From Neurospora crassa OR74A (taxonomy: Eukaryota > Ascomycota > Sordariomycetes > Sordariales > Sordariaceae): 64,000 bases of DNA. Position numbers and translations under genes: made by a program. The first letter of the stretch is position 1. Each line of letters starts with the position of its first letter. The stretch is taken from positions 2,728,001-2,792,000 of the forward strand of contig NC_026502.1 of assembly GCF_000182925.2 (NCBI RefSeq), written 5' to 3'. Shown here in pieces: positions 10,365 to 20,761 of the stretch. The notes under the pieces are model-generated. The model was given only the letters and a program-made list of their open reading frames with translations. It was not told where the DNA came from and did no database searches.

Positions 10365-13300
10365 TTAGTTCCTTCCCCTTCCGCCCTTACCGACGCCTCC
10401 ACGCATTGGTCCACCTGTCCTCCTACCCTCACCCATATTTCTCCTTCCCTGATCGTTGCCGCCGCGACCACCACCACGGCTAAAGCCACCACGGCCAGGG
10501 CCACCTCTCCTGTCACCACCACTACCACCTCGTCCACGGCCGCCACCACGGCCGCCACCACCGCGTCCACCGCCAGAGCCGCGGCCACCTCCACGACCAC
10601 CACCACCACGGCCACCGCCGCGCATGTTTTGCCTGATCTCCTTGGCTGTGTTATCGTCGATGTCCATACCATCATCCTCGTCATCGCTGTCGTCATTCTT
10701 CTTGCCCTTGCTAGAGAACTTGAGCTTGCCACGGAGACCCCTCTTGGGAGCATCTTTGCCCTTGAGCGCCGCCACATAGGCGCCAACGCCGTCCTCGTCG
10801 TCGTCGCCGCCCTTGGGCACGTCGACCTCCATCATGTCGCCGTCCTCGCCCAATATGAGCTTTCCGTCCATGTCCGTCTTGGCCTTGGATTTGGTGGTGT
10901 GCCTCTTGAGCTTGGTCGGCTTGGTGGACGAGATGTTGGCGAGAGCGTTGCGGTCGAGTAGATCCAAAGGCTCGTTCTCATCCTCCAGAATGTACGTGTT
11001 GCCACCCTTCTGCTGTGACTGTCCTCCCTTCTTGCTGCGCTTGCCCGTCATCTCGGCGTCCGAGTCGTCTGACTGCTCCGACTCGTTGTCGTCGTCGCTG
11101 CTGTAAAGGGCGTGGTCGTACTCGCTCTCGAACCGGCTGGCCTTTCTGCCGCCGGCCTCGTCGTCCGAACCCTCACCGGCCTCCTTGCCGGCCTCCTTTC
11201 TCCTCTTCGCGCGCTCCTTGGTCTTGCGGATGTTGACAATCAACTTCCTGTCATCCTCGGGACAGTACTTGCTAACGGCCTCAAAGCCAAAGCGACGGAT
11301 CATACGCTCGATAATGTGCTTGACCTTGGAGCGGAAATGGCCCTTGTGCTCGTGACTCCAAACCATGACGTTGGGAATGAGTGTGGGAAGGCGGGGTGTC
11401 ATCATCTCGGTGGGCAGACTGATGATGCAGACCTTGACGAAGCCAAGAACGCTCTTCACGATTTCGCGGTTGTTGGAAGTAAGGAAGAGGTCCATGGTCT
11501 GGACAAGGTCGGACAGTGTTTCCTTACTGACGGTCTCGCGGAACTCATAAAGAACGCGGGTAATGGCAGTGATAGAGGCCGAAATCATGTGGGGGGTACT
11601 GCCAGCCAAACCGGCACTGACCATGGTGAAGAACTCCTCAATAGAGGCGGTAGCCGCAGGAGCATCCGCGGGCATGTGAGGGACCTTGCTGTTATCGATC
11701 AAAGAGCCCTGAGCAGAAACCATCTTCTGGCCAAGGAGAACCAGAAGGTCGAAGGCGGTAGTGCGAGCCTTCTCGTTGTGCTCCTTGCAGCCAATGACAA
11801 CCTCTGAAAGAATGGAGGGAATGAAGTGCAGGGAATCGTTGGGGATGAAGTGAATCAGAGCAGCAATGGCAGCCAGGCGCTCTCTCCGGGCAGGTGCCGA
11901 CACCTTCTCAGAGCTGGACAGGAACAGGGTTTGGAGCTCGCCATGTCTCTCCTCGAGGGCGGCCTTGCCGATGGGGGAATCCGCCAAGCGAGGAATGAGC
12001 TTGTAAGCCTTCTTCTGCAGCTGAGGGTCATCATCCTTGAAGATGACCACTGAAGCGATCTTAAAAAGAGCCTCGAAGCTGGCACGGGGGAGGTAGATAG
12101 ACATGGTAACGACCAGGTCCATGAGAGTGTGCGCGGCAGAAGGCATGTGATCGGCCTTCTGCTGTTGTTGGGGCTTCTTCTCAACAGCCTCTTGAAGAGC
12201 CTCGGCGAGCTTCTCGCACACCATGTCGAAAGTCTCGGTAAGACGCGCGGGAGGGATGATGCTGAGGTAGGCGTTGATGGTCTGGAGGACAGGGCCGCGC
12301 TTCTGGGGGAGAGTGGTGCTGTAGACGTTGAAGAGAACAGCGAGGAAATCAGCTGCAAAGGTGGCTCCGAGGTACTCCAAGTTCTTCTGCGCCTGCTCCT
12401 TGCTGACCCTGCCAAAGAGAATGAGGTCATCGACCTCATCGGAAGTGGCGATGGCCTGGTTGGACTCAACAACGGTCCTGAGGGCGCGACAAATATCCAA
12501 GCGCAGGTCAACCTGCTCATACAAAAGGTTGGTCAACATCTCAGCGAAGCCTGTGTCAAAGGCCTCGACAAGATCAAGTGGAAGGTCGCAGTAGCCGGGA
12601 AGAATCGACCAAATTTGCTGAACAACAGTCTCGAAAATCTTGATGTGAATGTTCTTCTCGCCCTGGTGCTCAATCACACGCTGGAACATGATAGCACTGA
12701 GAGGAACCAATTCGCTCTTGAAGTGTGCAAGATTGGTGTTGGAGGTGTAGTCACGGAGAAGAGGAAGCATCCAAGCTCTGCCAGGCTGACCCTTGACGGG
12801 CTTCGCGAGGTTCAGGGGAAGAACATTCAAGACCGCCTCAGGACCCATTGCACGAATCGCCTTGCCAAGGACCTCGTCGGCTTCCTGCTTTCCAGCGAAA
12901 GAATCGTTACCGCGGATTTCGCCGATGCTCTTGACGACGGAAAGGAGGTAAGGGTTAGCCTGCCACCGAAAGGCATCGAACATGGCACCAAGAACGTTGA
13001 AAGTCTCCATCCAGGCAGCTTGGTACTGGACGGTGAGAAGGCCCTCGACAACCTTGACTAGTTGCTGAATGACCTTCTCGTCAAAAATCGAAGGCTCAAG
13101 GATGGCCTCCTTGGGGACACAGTTGGCCAGGAAGGAGACCAAGCACTCGGACGCCGAAACGCGAATATTCTTGTGCTGGGACTCGAGGTATCCTGCAACC
13201 AGAGTGAAAGGATCGACCAGCTCTTGGAAGGTCTCGGCGGGCGAAATCTGACCGGCAACATCGTAGGCTCTCGACAGAATGGCGATCCAGGGAGGGAGAA

Positions 13301-14334
13301 GCTGGGTATCGTTGGGCGCGGGACGGAGCTCTCTGATGATCTCGAGCAGCCGAGGAAGCTTGGCGGAGGCAACCTCGTCGGCGGCCATGCCCTCGAACAT
13401 CATCTCGAAGATCTCGAAGACAGCCATGCTCATGTGCTCGTTGCCCGTCCGGGCAATGCTGAGAAGGAGCTCGCACAAAGACTCAATGCTCTTGCTGGGC
13501 CAGCCACCGCTTCCAGAGGCGACAGCCTTGACGAGTTGCAAGGCGTGGATAAGCTCGGGATCGTGGGTAGAGTCGGTAGTCTTCTTTTCCTTCCTCTGGG
13601 CGGCGGCCTTGTCAGCGACAAGACGGAGGCTCTGCATGGCTGTCTCGGCGCACATGGGGGCGGCGGGGTGGTCGAGAGACGGGCTCGGCGGAGGGTTCTT
13701 CAGGATGTTCCTGAGCGCTTCCTGGGCTCTCTTGCGGACTTTGGGACGCGGGTCGAGGGCAAGGGCGAGGAGGCCGGCCACAGCCCGGCGGGGGCCAATC
13801 TGGGCGGTACCGAGCTCCCACTGTGTCGCATCTTGAGCAAGGAGCAAGCTCTCGAGAGAGCCGATCGAGGCCCTCATGAGGGGAGCATCGGCATCGGGGA
13901 GGGATAGTACTGGCGCGAGGATGGTGATGATCTGAGTGAACTTGGCCTGAAGAATAGGCTTTGGAGCGAAGGGAGTGACGACATCGAGGAGGTAGACGAC
14001 GGGGGTCGCGAGGTTTTCGTTGTTGAGTAGACTGAGAAGGGCAGCGAAGTAGGCGGTAGGAGTCGCGGGTGTATTGCGCTCCTTGAAGGTGGCCTCGATA
14101 GCCTCGAGGACACTGGCAGTCTGTGGCTCAAGTCAGGGTCCATTGTCCACGATGGAGGCGGCCTTGCGACAGGCCACTGCAATGGCAGGCTGGAAGGAAG
14201 AGGGTAGGGATGCAGAAGACAAAAGATGGAAAAAGGAGAGATGCATCATGACTCTGGCTTACCTGCTTCTGGCTCTGGAGATTCGGAGACCGAATCTTGT
14301 CCAGTTTCTCCTGCAAAGACGGAGAAGAAGCCAT
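10365..14334 (-). CDS. RRP12-like ribosomal RNA processing protein
   Basis: Two exons, 14334-14263 (24 codons) and 14120-10365, encode 1275 residues, close to yeast Rrp12 (1228). The first exon gives 'LDKIRSPNLQSQKQ', the conserved start of the family. The body is an array of HEAT-like helices with the NUC173 region in the middle. The last 85 or so residues are an RGG/GR-rich tail after acidic and Lys-rich low-complexity segments, typical of nucleolar RNA-binding proteins. Rrp12 associates with pre-40S and pre-60S particles and supports their nuclear export and final rRNA processing. The large exon also creates long antisense ORFs on the plus strand, which I regard as shadows of codon bias. 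The 142-nt intron has a gtaagc donor. The gene lies head to tail with sec-17. Confidence 0.93.
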
Positions 14335-14847
14335 CGTGAATGTGATGGAATGGCGCTGGAGTGGGACAATGCAAGCCGCTTCGCAGTGCTGAAATCGATG
14401 TCATGAAGAACAGAAAAGTTCGAAAAGTTGTCGCTTATCGGCGCGCACGCCCCACCCGCTGTCATTGATAAGGGTCTGGCGCTAGTCCGAAGCGGCTCCC
14501 AACTGTAACTCCAGGGTTAGCTATGGCATCTCATGCTTATAGAGGTACCTATGTTTCGCTTGGGCAGCCATCAAGGTTATGAGATACAACAATTCATGTT
14601 GGATCGTACGAACAACGCGTACCCACTAGGAACAAGTTTCTATTGCTTTAAGCCCATCTCTACCCCAGACAGCAGGTTTGTTTGGGTCTTCCGTAAATCA
14701 CCAAAGCGTCGATGACCGTATTCATGATATGACAGTTCATCCCCCTCCCAACCAGAAAACGCCGGTACGATAACAAAGAAAAGAAAAAGGAAAGAAGGAA
14801 ACCAGAAAGTGATAAATGGCTGTATATCACAAGTTCCTCCACCCTGT
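14335..14847. other. Spacer between RRP12 and alpha-SNAP genes
   Basis: Holds the RRP12 promoter and the alpha-SNAP 3' UTR. An AGAGGTACCTA motif lies at about 14541-14551. No gene was seen. Confidence 0.7.
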
Positions 14848-15960
14848 TTATGAAAACTCGTTGTCTGCCTCCTCAAAGTTGTTCTTGATCTGGAGAAGAA
14901 CAGCCGCCTTCCAGTCATCGAGCCGGCTCATCTTATCGTACGCGGCAAGCTTATCCTGGAACATCTCGAGGTTGTTGTTTGAGGCTGCTTCCAACAAGTC
15001 AACCAGGAGTTGGTATTCGCGCTGGCCCGTAAATGATGGGTCCTTCTCGGCATACTTGGTGATGTTACGCTGAGCAGTGACCATATCCTTGGTCGCCAAG
15101 GAGCAGAGACCGGCCTTGAGGAAGTACTCCTTGACCGAGTACCTCATCAGGTTGTTGCCGAGTGAAGCCTCCGCAACCTTCTCGAACTTCTCTATAGCGG
15201 CGAAAAAGTCGCCCGCGAGGGCAGAGAGGTCGGCCACCTTGAGCCACAGCTTGTTCGCAAGACTACACACAGCTGGTTAGAACGACCTGTTGGACTCGTA
15301 ACATGGCGCAAAAGCCGTGGGCATTAATCACTTACGCGACAGCACCGTCGTTCTCATACCACTCGGCCGCAGTTGTATAGGCCTTGATAGCCTCTGGCTT
15401 ATTCTGCAGCTCGTTTTCGTAGACCTCAGCCTGGTTCTCCTTGTGCGACGCAGCTCTCCGGAAGTTCCCCGCCATGGTATACTGCTTGATGGCAACCTCG
15501 ACGCAGCGCACAGCATTATCCGGGGCATCTTTCCTATAGACCTTGAAGGCGTCCAACATGGCATTCGCCGCATCGTTGGGCTCCTTCAACTTCTCAGTGA
15601 AGATCTTGGCAGCTTCCTCGAAACACTTGCCGGCCTCGGTGTCTGGGTAGTGGGCAGAACGTTAGGACTTGCCGCGAGGTTCATATGGCCCGAAAGCGCA
15701 TCGTGGGTGTTGATGATTGTGATGACGTACTTGACTTCTGCAACCTGAAAGCGTTGGCCGCTTGTATGTACTGATCCGCCGCATTTTGGTACTTGTCTTC
15801 CTTGTTTCCGAACAGACCCCAGCCTTTGGACGCGCTCGCGAGGGTCTTCTCTGCCTGGTGTTCGCATTCGGCATCAGCAAGGTGTCGCGAAAGTGTCAGG
15901 AGGTGCCAGGAGGGGCAGGTTTCAAACCTCTTGTTGGAGAACGCGCGGATCGACAGCCAT
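14848..15960 (-). CDS. sec-17: Alpha-SNAP, vesicular fusion protein Sec17
   Basis: Four exons, 15960-15928, 15854-15731, 15642-15336 and 15262-14848, encode 292 residues, the same length as yeast Sec17. Alpha-SNAP coats SNARE bundles and recruits the ATPase NSF/Sec18 to take them apart after membrane fusion. The sequence shows the all-helical, TPR-like array (for example 'DKYQNAADQYIQAANAF' and 'LANKLWLKVADLSALAGDF') and the acidic C-terminal end (..NNFEEADNEFS) next to the region that stimulates NSF. The first exon is only 11 codons, and its intron starts with an unusual GTTTGA donor, so the extreme N-terminus is the least certain part. The gene shares its upstream region with the inverted-repeat element at 16189-16584. 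Confidence 0.93.
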
Positions 15961-16963
15961 GAAGGGCAAGTTATTAGACGGTATATAGATGGGCAAAGTT
16001 CTAAGTTGGAGTCGCGTCCGCTGTATGAAGCCGATTGATGGGTGTCCCAATTGTTCGGAATCGGGCGCGCTCGAAGAAGCTCAGGTGTTGGTCGGGATGG
16101 TGTCGTGTTGGTGGTTGCAGGAGCCCGAGGTGTTTCGTTGTCTCCCGGGGTAAGGTATGCGGGCATGGGATTGGGGGGTTGGCCGGTACTCGTGCTCCGC
16201 CCCCACTTTTTTGGGTCTCGCCAAACTCGCACCAACTAAAGTTGGTGCTCACGACTGCAACGGCCACACCAGCGCAACGGCCAGGTTAGGGTTAGAGGTG
16301 CAATTTCGGGCTTGATTTATAGGCCAGAAACATAATCTTTCTAATGTATTGGCTTTTCTAAGCAGAAAAATGCTTCCTATATACGATGTACTTCCCTAAT
16401 TATACTTATAGTATTTTACTTATCTCAATTGGTTGTTGTGATGAGTTACAAGCTTCTGATATCTTGATGCTGAACTATGCTCACTATGGTGGCCGTTGTG
16501 GTGGTGTGGCCGTTGCAGTCGTGAGCACCAACTTTAGTTGGTGCGAGTTTGGCGAGATCCAAAAAAGTGGGGGCGGAGCACGAGTATTGGGGGGATGATC
16601 ACTTTAGCGGGCTGTGATCGCTGATGCCGGCTCGCCAAGCCCTTGACGCCTGAGCAGGTTCCCTGAGGGCTGGTAGCTTGCCTGACCAAGTGGCCCGGTG
16701 GCAGGGGTCTAGCCTTCAACCTACCAAAGCTCAGCTATGACGCCCAATAGGTAGGTACCTCGCAAAGGATGTCTCGTCCTCTTTCATCTCAACCTCTCAT
16801 ATCGCGACATTTTACCAGAGCCTCACCTGAAACCACCCATTAAAGCATCAAATAATCTCCAAGCCACATCATATGCAAACCTCATAGAGCAACGCAAGTC
16901 AACATCTCCCTTTCAGCTATACTACCTTGAAAACCGAGGCATTTTCTTCCCATCAAGGCTATC
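15961..16963. other. Divergent promoter region carrying a MITE
   Basis: A one-kb region between the divergently transcribed alpha-SNAP gene (-) and the GatC-like gene (+). About 400 bases of it are the inverted-repeat element. A TAGGTAGGTACCT motif is at 16748-16760. The region right before 16964 is CA/CT-rich and looks like a 5' leader. Confidence 0.7.
16189..16584. mobile_element. MITE-like non-autonomous transposon with ~95-bp inverted repeats
   Basis: The segment 16187-16282 is repeated in inverted orientation at 16490-16586 with only a few mismatches (one G/A at the TTGGGTC/TTGGATC site and a 3-base difference near the inner end). The termini read CTCGTGCTCCGCC.. and are flanked by TA on both sides, as for Tc1/mariner-type insertions. 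Each arm contains a small palindrome, CACCAACTAAAGTTGGTG. The roughly 207-bp core is A/T-rich, holds no credible ORF and includes a TTAGGGTTAG stretch. An ATTGGGGGG direct repeat (16170-16178 and 16586-16594) offers an alternative 9-bp target duplication. Being only 396 bp without a transposase, it must be mobilised in trans if it is active. Confidence 0.8.
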
Positions 16964-17683
16964 ATGACAACAAAAACCATCTGCCGCGCCTGCCACCGCG
17001 CAGCTCTTTCAACCTCCTCGGCCCTCTCAGCCTGCTTCAGCTCCAACTCCAGCCAGCCATCAACCCGTGACTTCTCCCGCTCACGATCTTTTACAACCGA
17101 AACCTTCCCTCAATTCACCGCCCGCGGCGGCTCCTCCAAACTCCCTCCACCATCACAAATCAGCCCATCAGTCATCCTCTCCACGCCAACCTGGTCCGTC
17201 CGCTCTCTTCTTCCTCCATCATCCACACCATCCTCGTCAACCCAACCCGAAGAAAGCGAAATAACCCCCCAAACTCTGCACCACCTCGCCCGCCTCTCCG
17301 CCCTCCCCCCGCCCTCCGCCTCCGACCCTGCCTCCACCACCCGCCTCCTCTCGGCTCTGCACTCACACCTGCACTTCGTGCGGGCCATCCAGTCGGTGGA
17401 TACCACGGATCCGTCAGATCAAGCCAAGGAGCTGGCGCCCTTGAGTTCGATCCGAGATGAGTCTCCGGAGGGACTGGCGGACAGCACAATTGATCTGAAG
17501 ATGCTTGAAGGGGCGCTGGCGGAGGAGGATATTGTTGGTCATTGCCTGCGGCCGAGGCGGAGAAAGATGGAGGAGCTGAAAGAAAAGAAGAAAAATGAGG
17601 CTGAGGATTGGGATGTGTTGGGATCAGCTGAGCAAAAGGTTGGGAGATACTTTGTTGTCAGGAGTGGGAAGAAGGGGGAGTAG
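16964..17683 (+). CDS. GatC-like subunit of mitochondrial glutamyl-tRNA(Gln) amidotransferase (Gta3/GatF type)
   Basis: An intronless 239-residue ORF. The N-terminal 50 or so residues are rich in Ser, Thr, Arg and Ala with few acids, as in a mitochondrial presequence. Residues about 100-147 match the GatC helical fold (ITPQTLHHLARLSALP.., then L-x-S-x-L-H-F-V-R-A-I-Q-S-V-D). In fungi this subunit helps GatA and GatB convert Glu-tRNA(Gln) to Gln-tRNA(Gln) in mitochondria. The C-terminus is charged (KKKNEAEDW..) and fungal-specific. A Kozak-like context (ctatcATGAC) supports the start. The assignment rests on the GatC-like segment plus the presequence, so the exact subunit name is an inference. 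Confidence 0.8.
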   Translation: MTTKTICRACHRAALSTSSALSACFSSNSSQPSTRDFSRSRSFTTETFPQFTARGGSSKLPPPSQISPSVILSTPTWSVRSLLPPSSTPSSSTQPEESEITPQTLHHLARLSALPPPSASDPASTTRLLSALHSHLHFVRAIQSVDTTDPSDQAKELAPLSSIRDESPEGLADSTIDLKMLEGALAEEDIVGHCLRPRRRKMEELKEKKKNEAEDWDVLGSAEQKVGRYFVVRSGKKGE

Positions 17684-18290
17684 ATGATCAAGGGGAAAAT
17701 GGCCGAGATTCGTCTCGCGCGCCCTGGAGAAGGCATAAGGGCTGTGGTCTGCGTGGTCTGACTATATAGGAGGGCTCTGTATCTGCTAACTGATGCCGAA
17801 CGTGTGGAGAGCCTGGAAGATTTGGAATAGGACGGAAAACCTAATGCGTTGATACAACACGCGGGGCCGGGACTTTCAGGCCTTTCAGGGAACCGCGTCA
17901 GATGCCCAGCCTGTCTGTACTGGGAGTTCACGTCTTCCGAGGGGTATTCAAGGGACAAGAATCACTGAGTGAGGGACTACCCGACGCTGTTGCGATGCAA
18001 ACGCCACACTACAATATTTGATTGCTGTATCATACTAAGTGTGCCCTACCCAGATGATCCACATCGGCCGCCAGAGATTACTCTGGTATAGAAAGCTAAC
18101 TGAACTGAAGCTAATCCTACAATTATTTAGATAACGTACGAATTCTGTCTCATTTCTTATGAGCCCTGCGTTGCCACCCCCTTGTCGTTGTCATAACATA
18201 AACATGAGCAGGAACTTAGGTCCCAAGAAAGCCAAAGTTAAACGTTCACCAATTCCCCCTCCCCTCCTCCCGACGAGTCGAATTCAGCGT
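17684..18290. other. Convergent 3' intergenic region
   Basis: Tail-to-tail spacer between the GatC-like gene and the DUF726 gene. Only short ORFs, no recognised features. Confidence 0.7.
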
Positions 18291-20761
18291 TCACCTCTTG
18301 TTCTTCTTCCTCATCCGGGTCCTGATAATACCCGGATCATTTTTTGCAGCTTCCTTCGCCTTGTCTATCACCACAATTCCACGCTCGACGGCGTCTCGCT
18401 TCTTCTCACGCTCTCGCACCCTTTCTTCTGCGGCTACCATGGCTGCCTCATCTCGGCTAACCTGCTCTTGGTTGATGTCCTCCCAGTTGATGTGCTTTAG
18501 GATGCTACCGGCGAGGTACTGGTATCGGAGATGTCCACTGACCTTAGCAGAGACATCAACATTCTCGACACCATCAATACCCTCGATCCGCTGCAAACCT
18601 GCAACGCCAAACTGGATGCTGCTCGTCCGATACAAGAAGCCCAACAGGTAATCGTTCTCTGAAAAGACATTGACAAGCCGGCCAGAGACTACGCTCCTCA
18701 TGGTACACCAGACGCGGGCCTCCGAGGGTGCGGGCGTACCCATCATGACGGCGTTCTCGACAAGACCGAAAGCTCTGCGCTCCGCCAAGACCATCAAACA
18801 GACATAGATCGCACGGGCGCCGAGACTGTAACCGATCAGCGTCACTCCACGCTCTCCGTGGGCTTTGTTCATGATGGCGTCGGCGAGAAGAGTTCCGGCC
18901 TTGTCGGCGCGGACCATGCCGACGCTCCAGGGATTATCGATAATTTTGTTGATCTTGAGCAAGCCGAGTGGCCAAAGGGATTCCGTCATGCTGGTGAAAA
19001 CTGGACCATGTTTGTTAGCGCGTCTCGAGAGGTTACACTTTGGGATATTGAAAGGAGGCTCACTGGTCCGAGCAATGATTTCCTTCTTTGCCATGGACCA
19101 TGCCGAGCTCCTTACGACAGTCTCCAAAGCTGTACCCATCTTCGAGAGCGAGTCCACCTCCCATCGCACAGCGTATACCTCATTCGCCTGTCCTAAAGCC
19201 CTCCAGGGGTTAGTGACGTCCGACTCGTCGGTCAGCCATCCACTAATGGCCAGCACTACTCGGAGACGACGGGCATCTGGCTGGATTTTGCCAATCTCGC
19301 CATCTTGGCCAATAGAGCCGCGCATGGGGATGAAAGCGAAGTCCTGTATCTCCTTGGTACACTGCTCCATCAACTTGACCGAGGTTCTGGCGTTGTAGAT
19401 ACCGAGCAAAGCGCCGACAACAAAAGCACTCTCGCCTGTCGAACCTAATATGCCGGCGGAAGCAGTAGGTCCAAGCCCGAAACCTCCATTGACAGATCCG
19501 ATTCCTGCAGCCACAAGGGGCGGAGCGAGATGGCCAGGTATCCCAAAGCTGCTAATTCCAGCCATACTTGCCAATCCGTGCCTCCATCTCCTGGATGGCT
19601 TCCCAGCACATTCCTCGATTCTTTTTTGGATCAGCTCCTCTGGATTGATATCCTTGGCCATCCACGCAATAGCCTTGGCAACGCGGACCTCGTCATCAAC
19701 GAGGACGCGAAGAGGAAGGTTCAGCGAAGAGGTGATATGGAGCAGCAGCACCCGAGTATATGCACTGTAATGCTCGAGTGAGAGCAGGAGGAGTAGCAGA
19801 GCGTGAAGCACCAGCAATCTTCTCTCTAGAGGCCAGTAGCAAAGCGTCGACGGGATCGGTGGGTAGAGCTGCATCAGAACAGGGTCGGACTCAATGTTGG
19901 AGGTTGAAACTCCTGTCATGGAATTAGCAGCCGTCACACTATCTCTATATACGTGTCCCTGGTCACTAGGTGGAGTAAGTACTCACCGTTAGGCCTGTTC
20001 CTGCCTCGTCTGCTGTTTGGCACCGTGGAGTTGAAGTTGGCATCTCCAGCCCGCTTGACTGAGATGTCACCCATTCTCTTATGTACCGCTGTCTGCCATT
20101 TCTTGAAGTGCAGCATGGCTTCCTTCTTCAATTCCTGAAGGTAGGGCCCGATTGTCTTGTCATTGTCCTGTTCAGGGGCGCGTTGGATATTCAGGTTAGA
20201 TGGGTTAGCTGGCTGCAGTGCAGCACCCGAGCTGTTTTTGGTGTCTCGAGCCATGTTTCCATTTTCCTTTTGGCTCCTTGAGGTCTTACCCTTAGTGCGC
20301 TTCTTGGGGTTCAGGAGCTGCGTCTCCGCAGGGAGAGGCTTGGTGATGCTGAAATCACGCAAGTGAGCGGGAAGTCCGCTCCAGAACTTGTTACGAACCG
20401 AGGGAGCGTCATCGACCAGACCGGCTGAGTCGTAAACATGGGAAAAGTGCTTCTGCATAACATCGGTGGTTCTGGTAATGAGTGAAGTTAAGTCGTTCTT
20501 TTCCTGGGGTGACAATAGAGTGCTGAAGTCAGCCTCCCGCTTCGGGGGATTATGTCTTGGTCTGCCGCCGGGAGGCATATCGGCGATGGTACTGTCGTCA
20601 GAAGCTGTGTGGGAGAGGGTCGGTGAAGTTGGCGATGCTGCTTCGGCAGCGTCCTTGGGAGAAGGCAAGCTGGGAGGAATTGGGTTACAAGTCTTGAGGC
20701 CCAGGGCCTTTGAAGAGCGCACCGTGACCGCTGGCGCGGGAGCGTTCTTGAGTGCCGCCAT
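18291..20761 (-). CDS. DUF726 alpha/beta-hydrolase-fold membrane protein (TMCO4 / YFL034W type)
   Basis: Two exons, 20761-19987 and 19912-18291, encode 798 residues. The 74-nt intron has a gtgagt donor and a GCTAAT branch. The C-terminal half matches the DUF726 family: hydrophobic helices at about residues 285-310, a Gly/Ala-rich segment near 370-430, and a lipase-like nucleophile elbow G-Y-S-L-G with Ser at about 621. The N-terminal 250 residues are polar, Pro/Ser-rich and probably disordered. Homologues are human TMCO4 and yeast YFL034W (Mil1), a protein linked to clathrin adaptors; the enzymatic activity of the family is unproven. The first ATG, at 20761, was preferred over an upstream TTG in the same frame. 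A Lys/Arg-rich tail (RMRKKNKR) ends the protein. Confidence 0.85.

Noticed and set aside
11112-13907. Three long plus-strand ORFs (231, 310 and 281 codons) opposite RRP12
   Set aside because: They mirror the codon bias of the real minus-strand exon and resemble no family.
16284-16296. Interstitial telomere-like TTAGGGTTAG (also near 10096 and 56181)
   Set aside because: Only one to two units each, within what chance allows; no longer array.
19943-19986. Alternative 44-nt intron in the DUF726 gene
   Set aside because: Too short for a typical intron and lacks a branch site; the 74-nt alternative keeps the frame and has GCTAAT.
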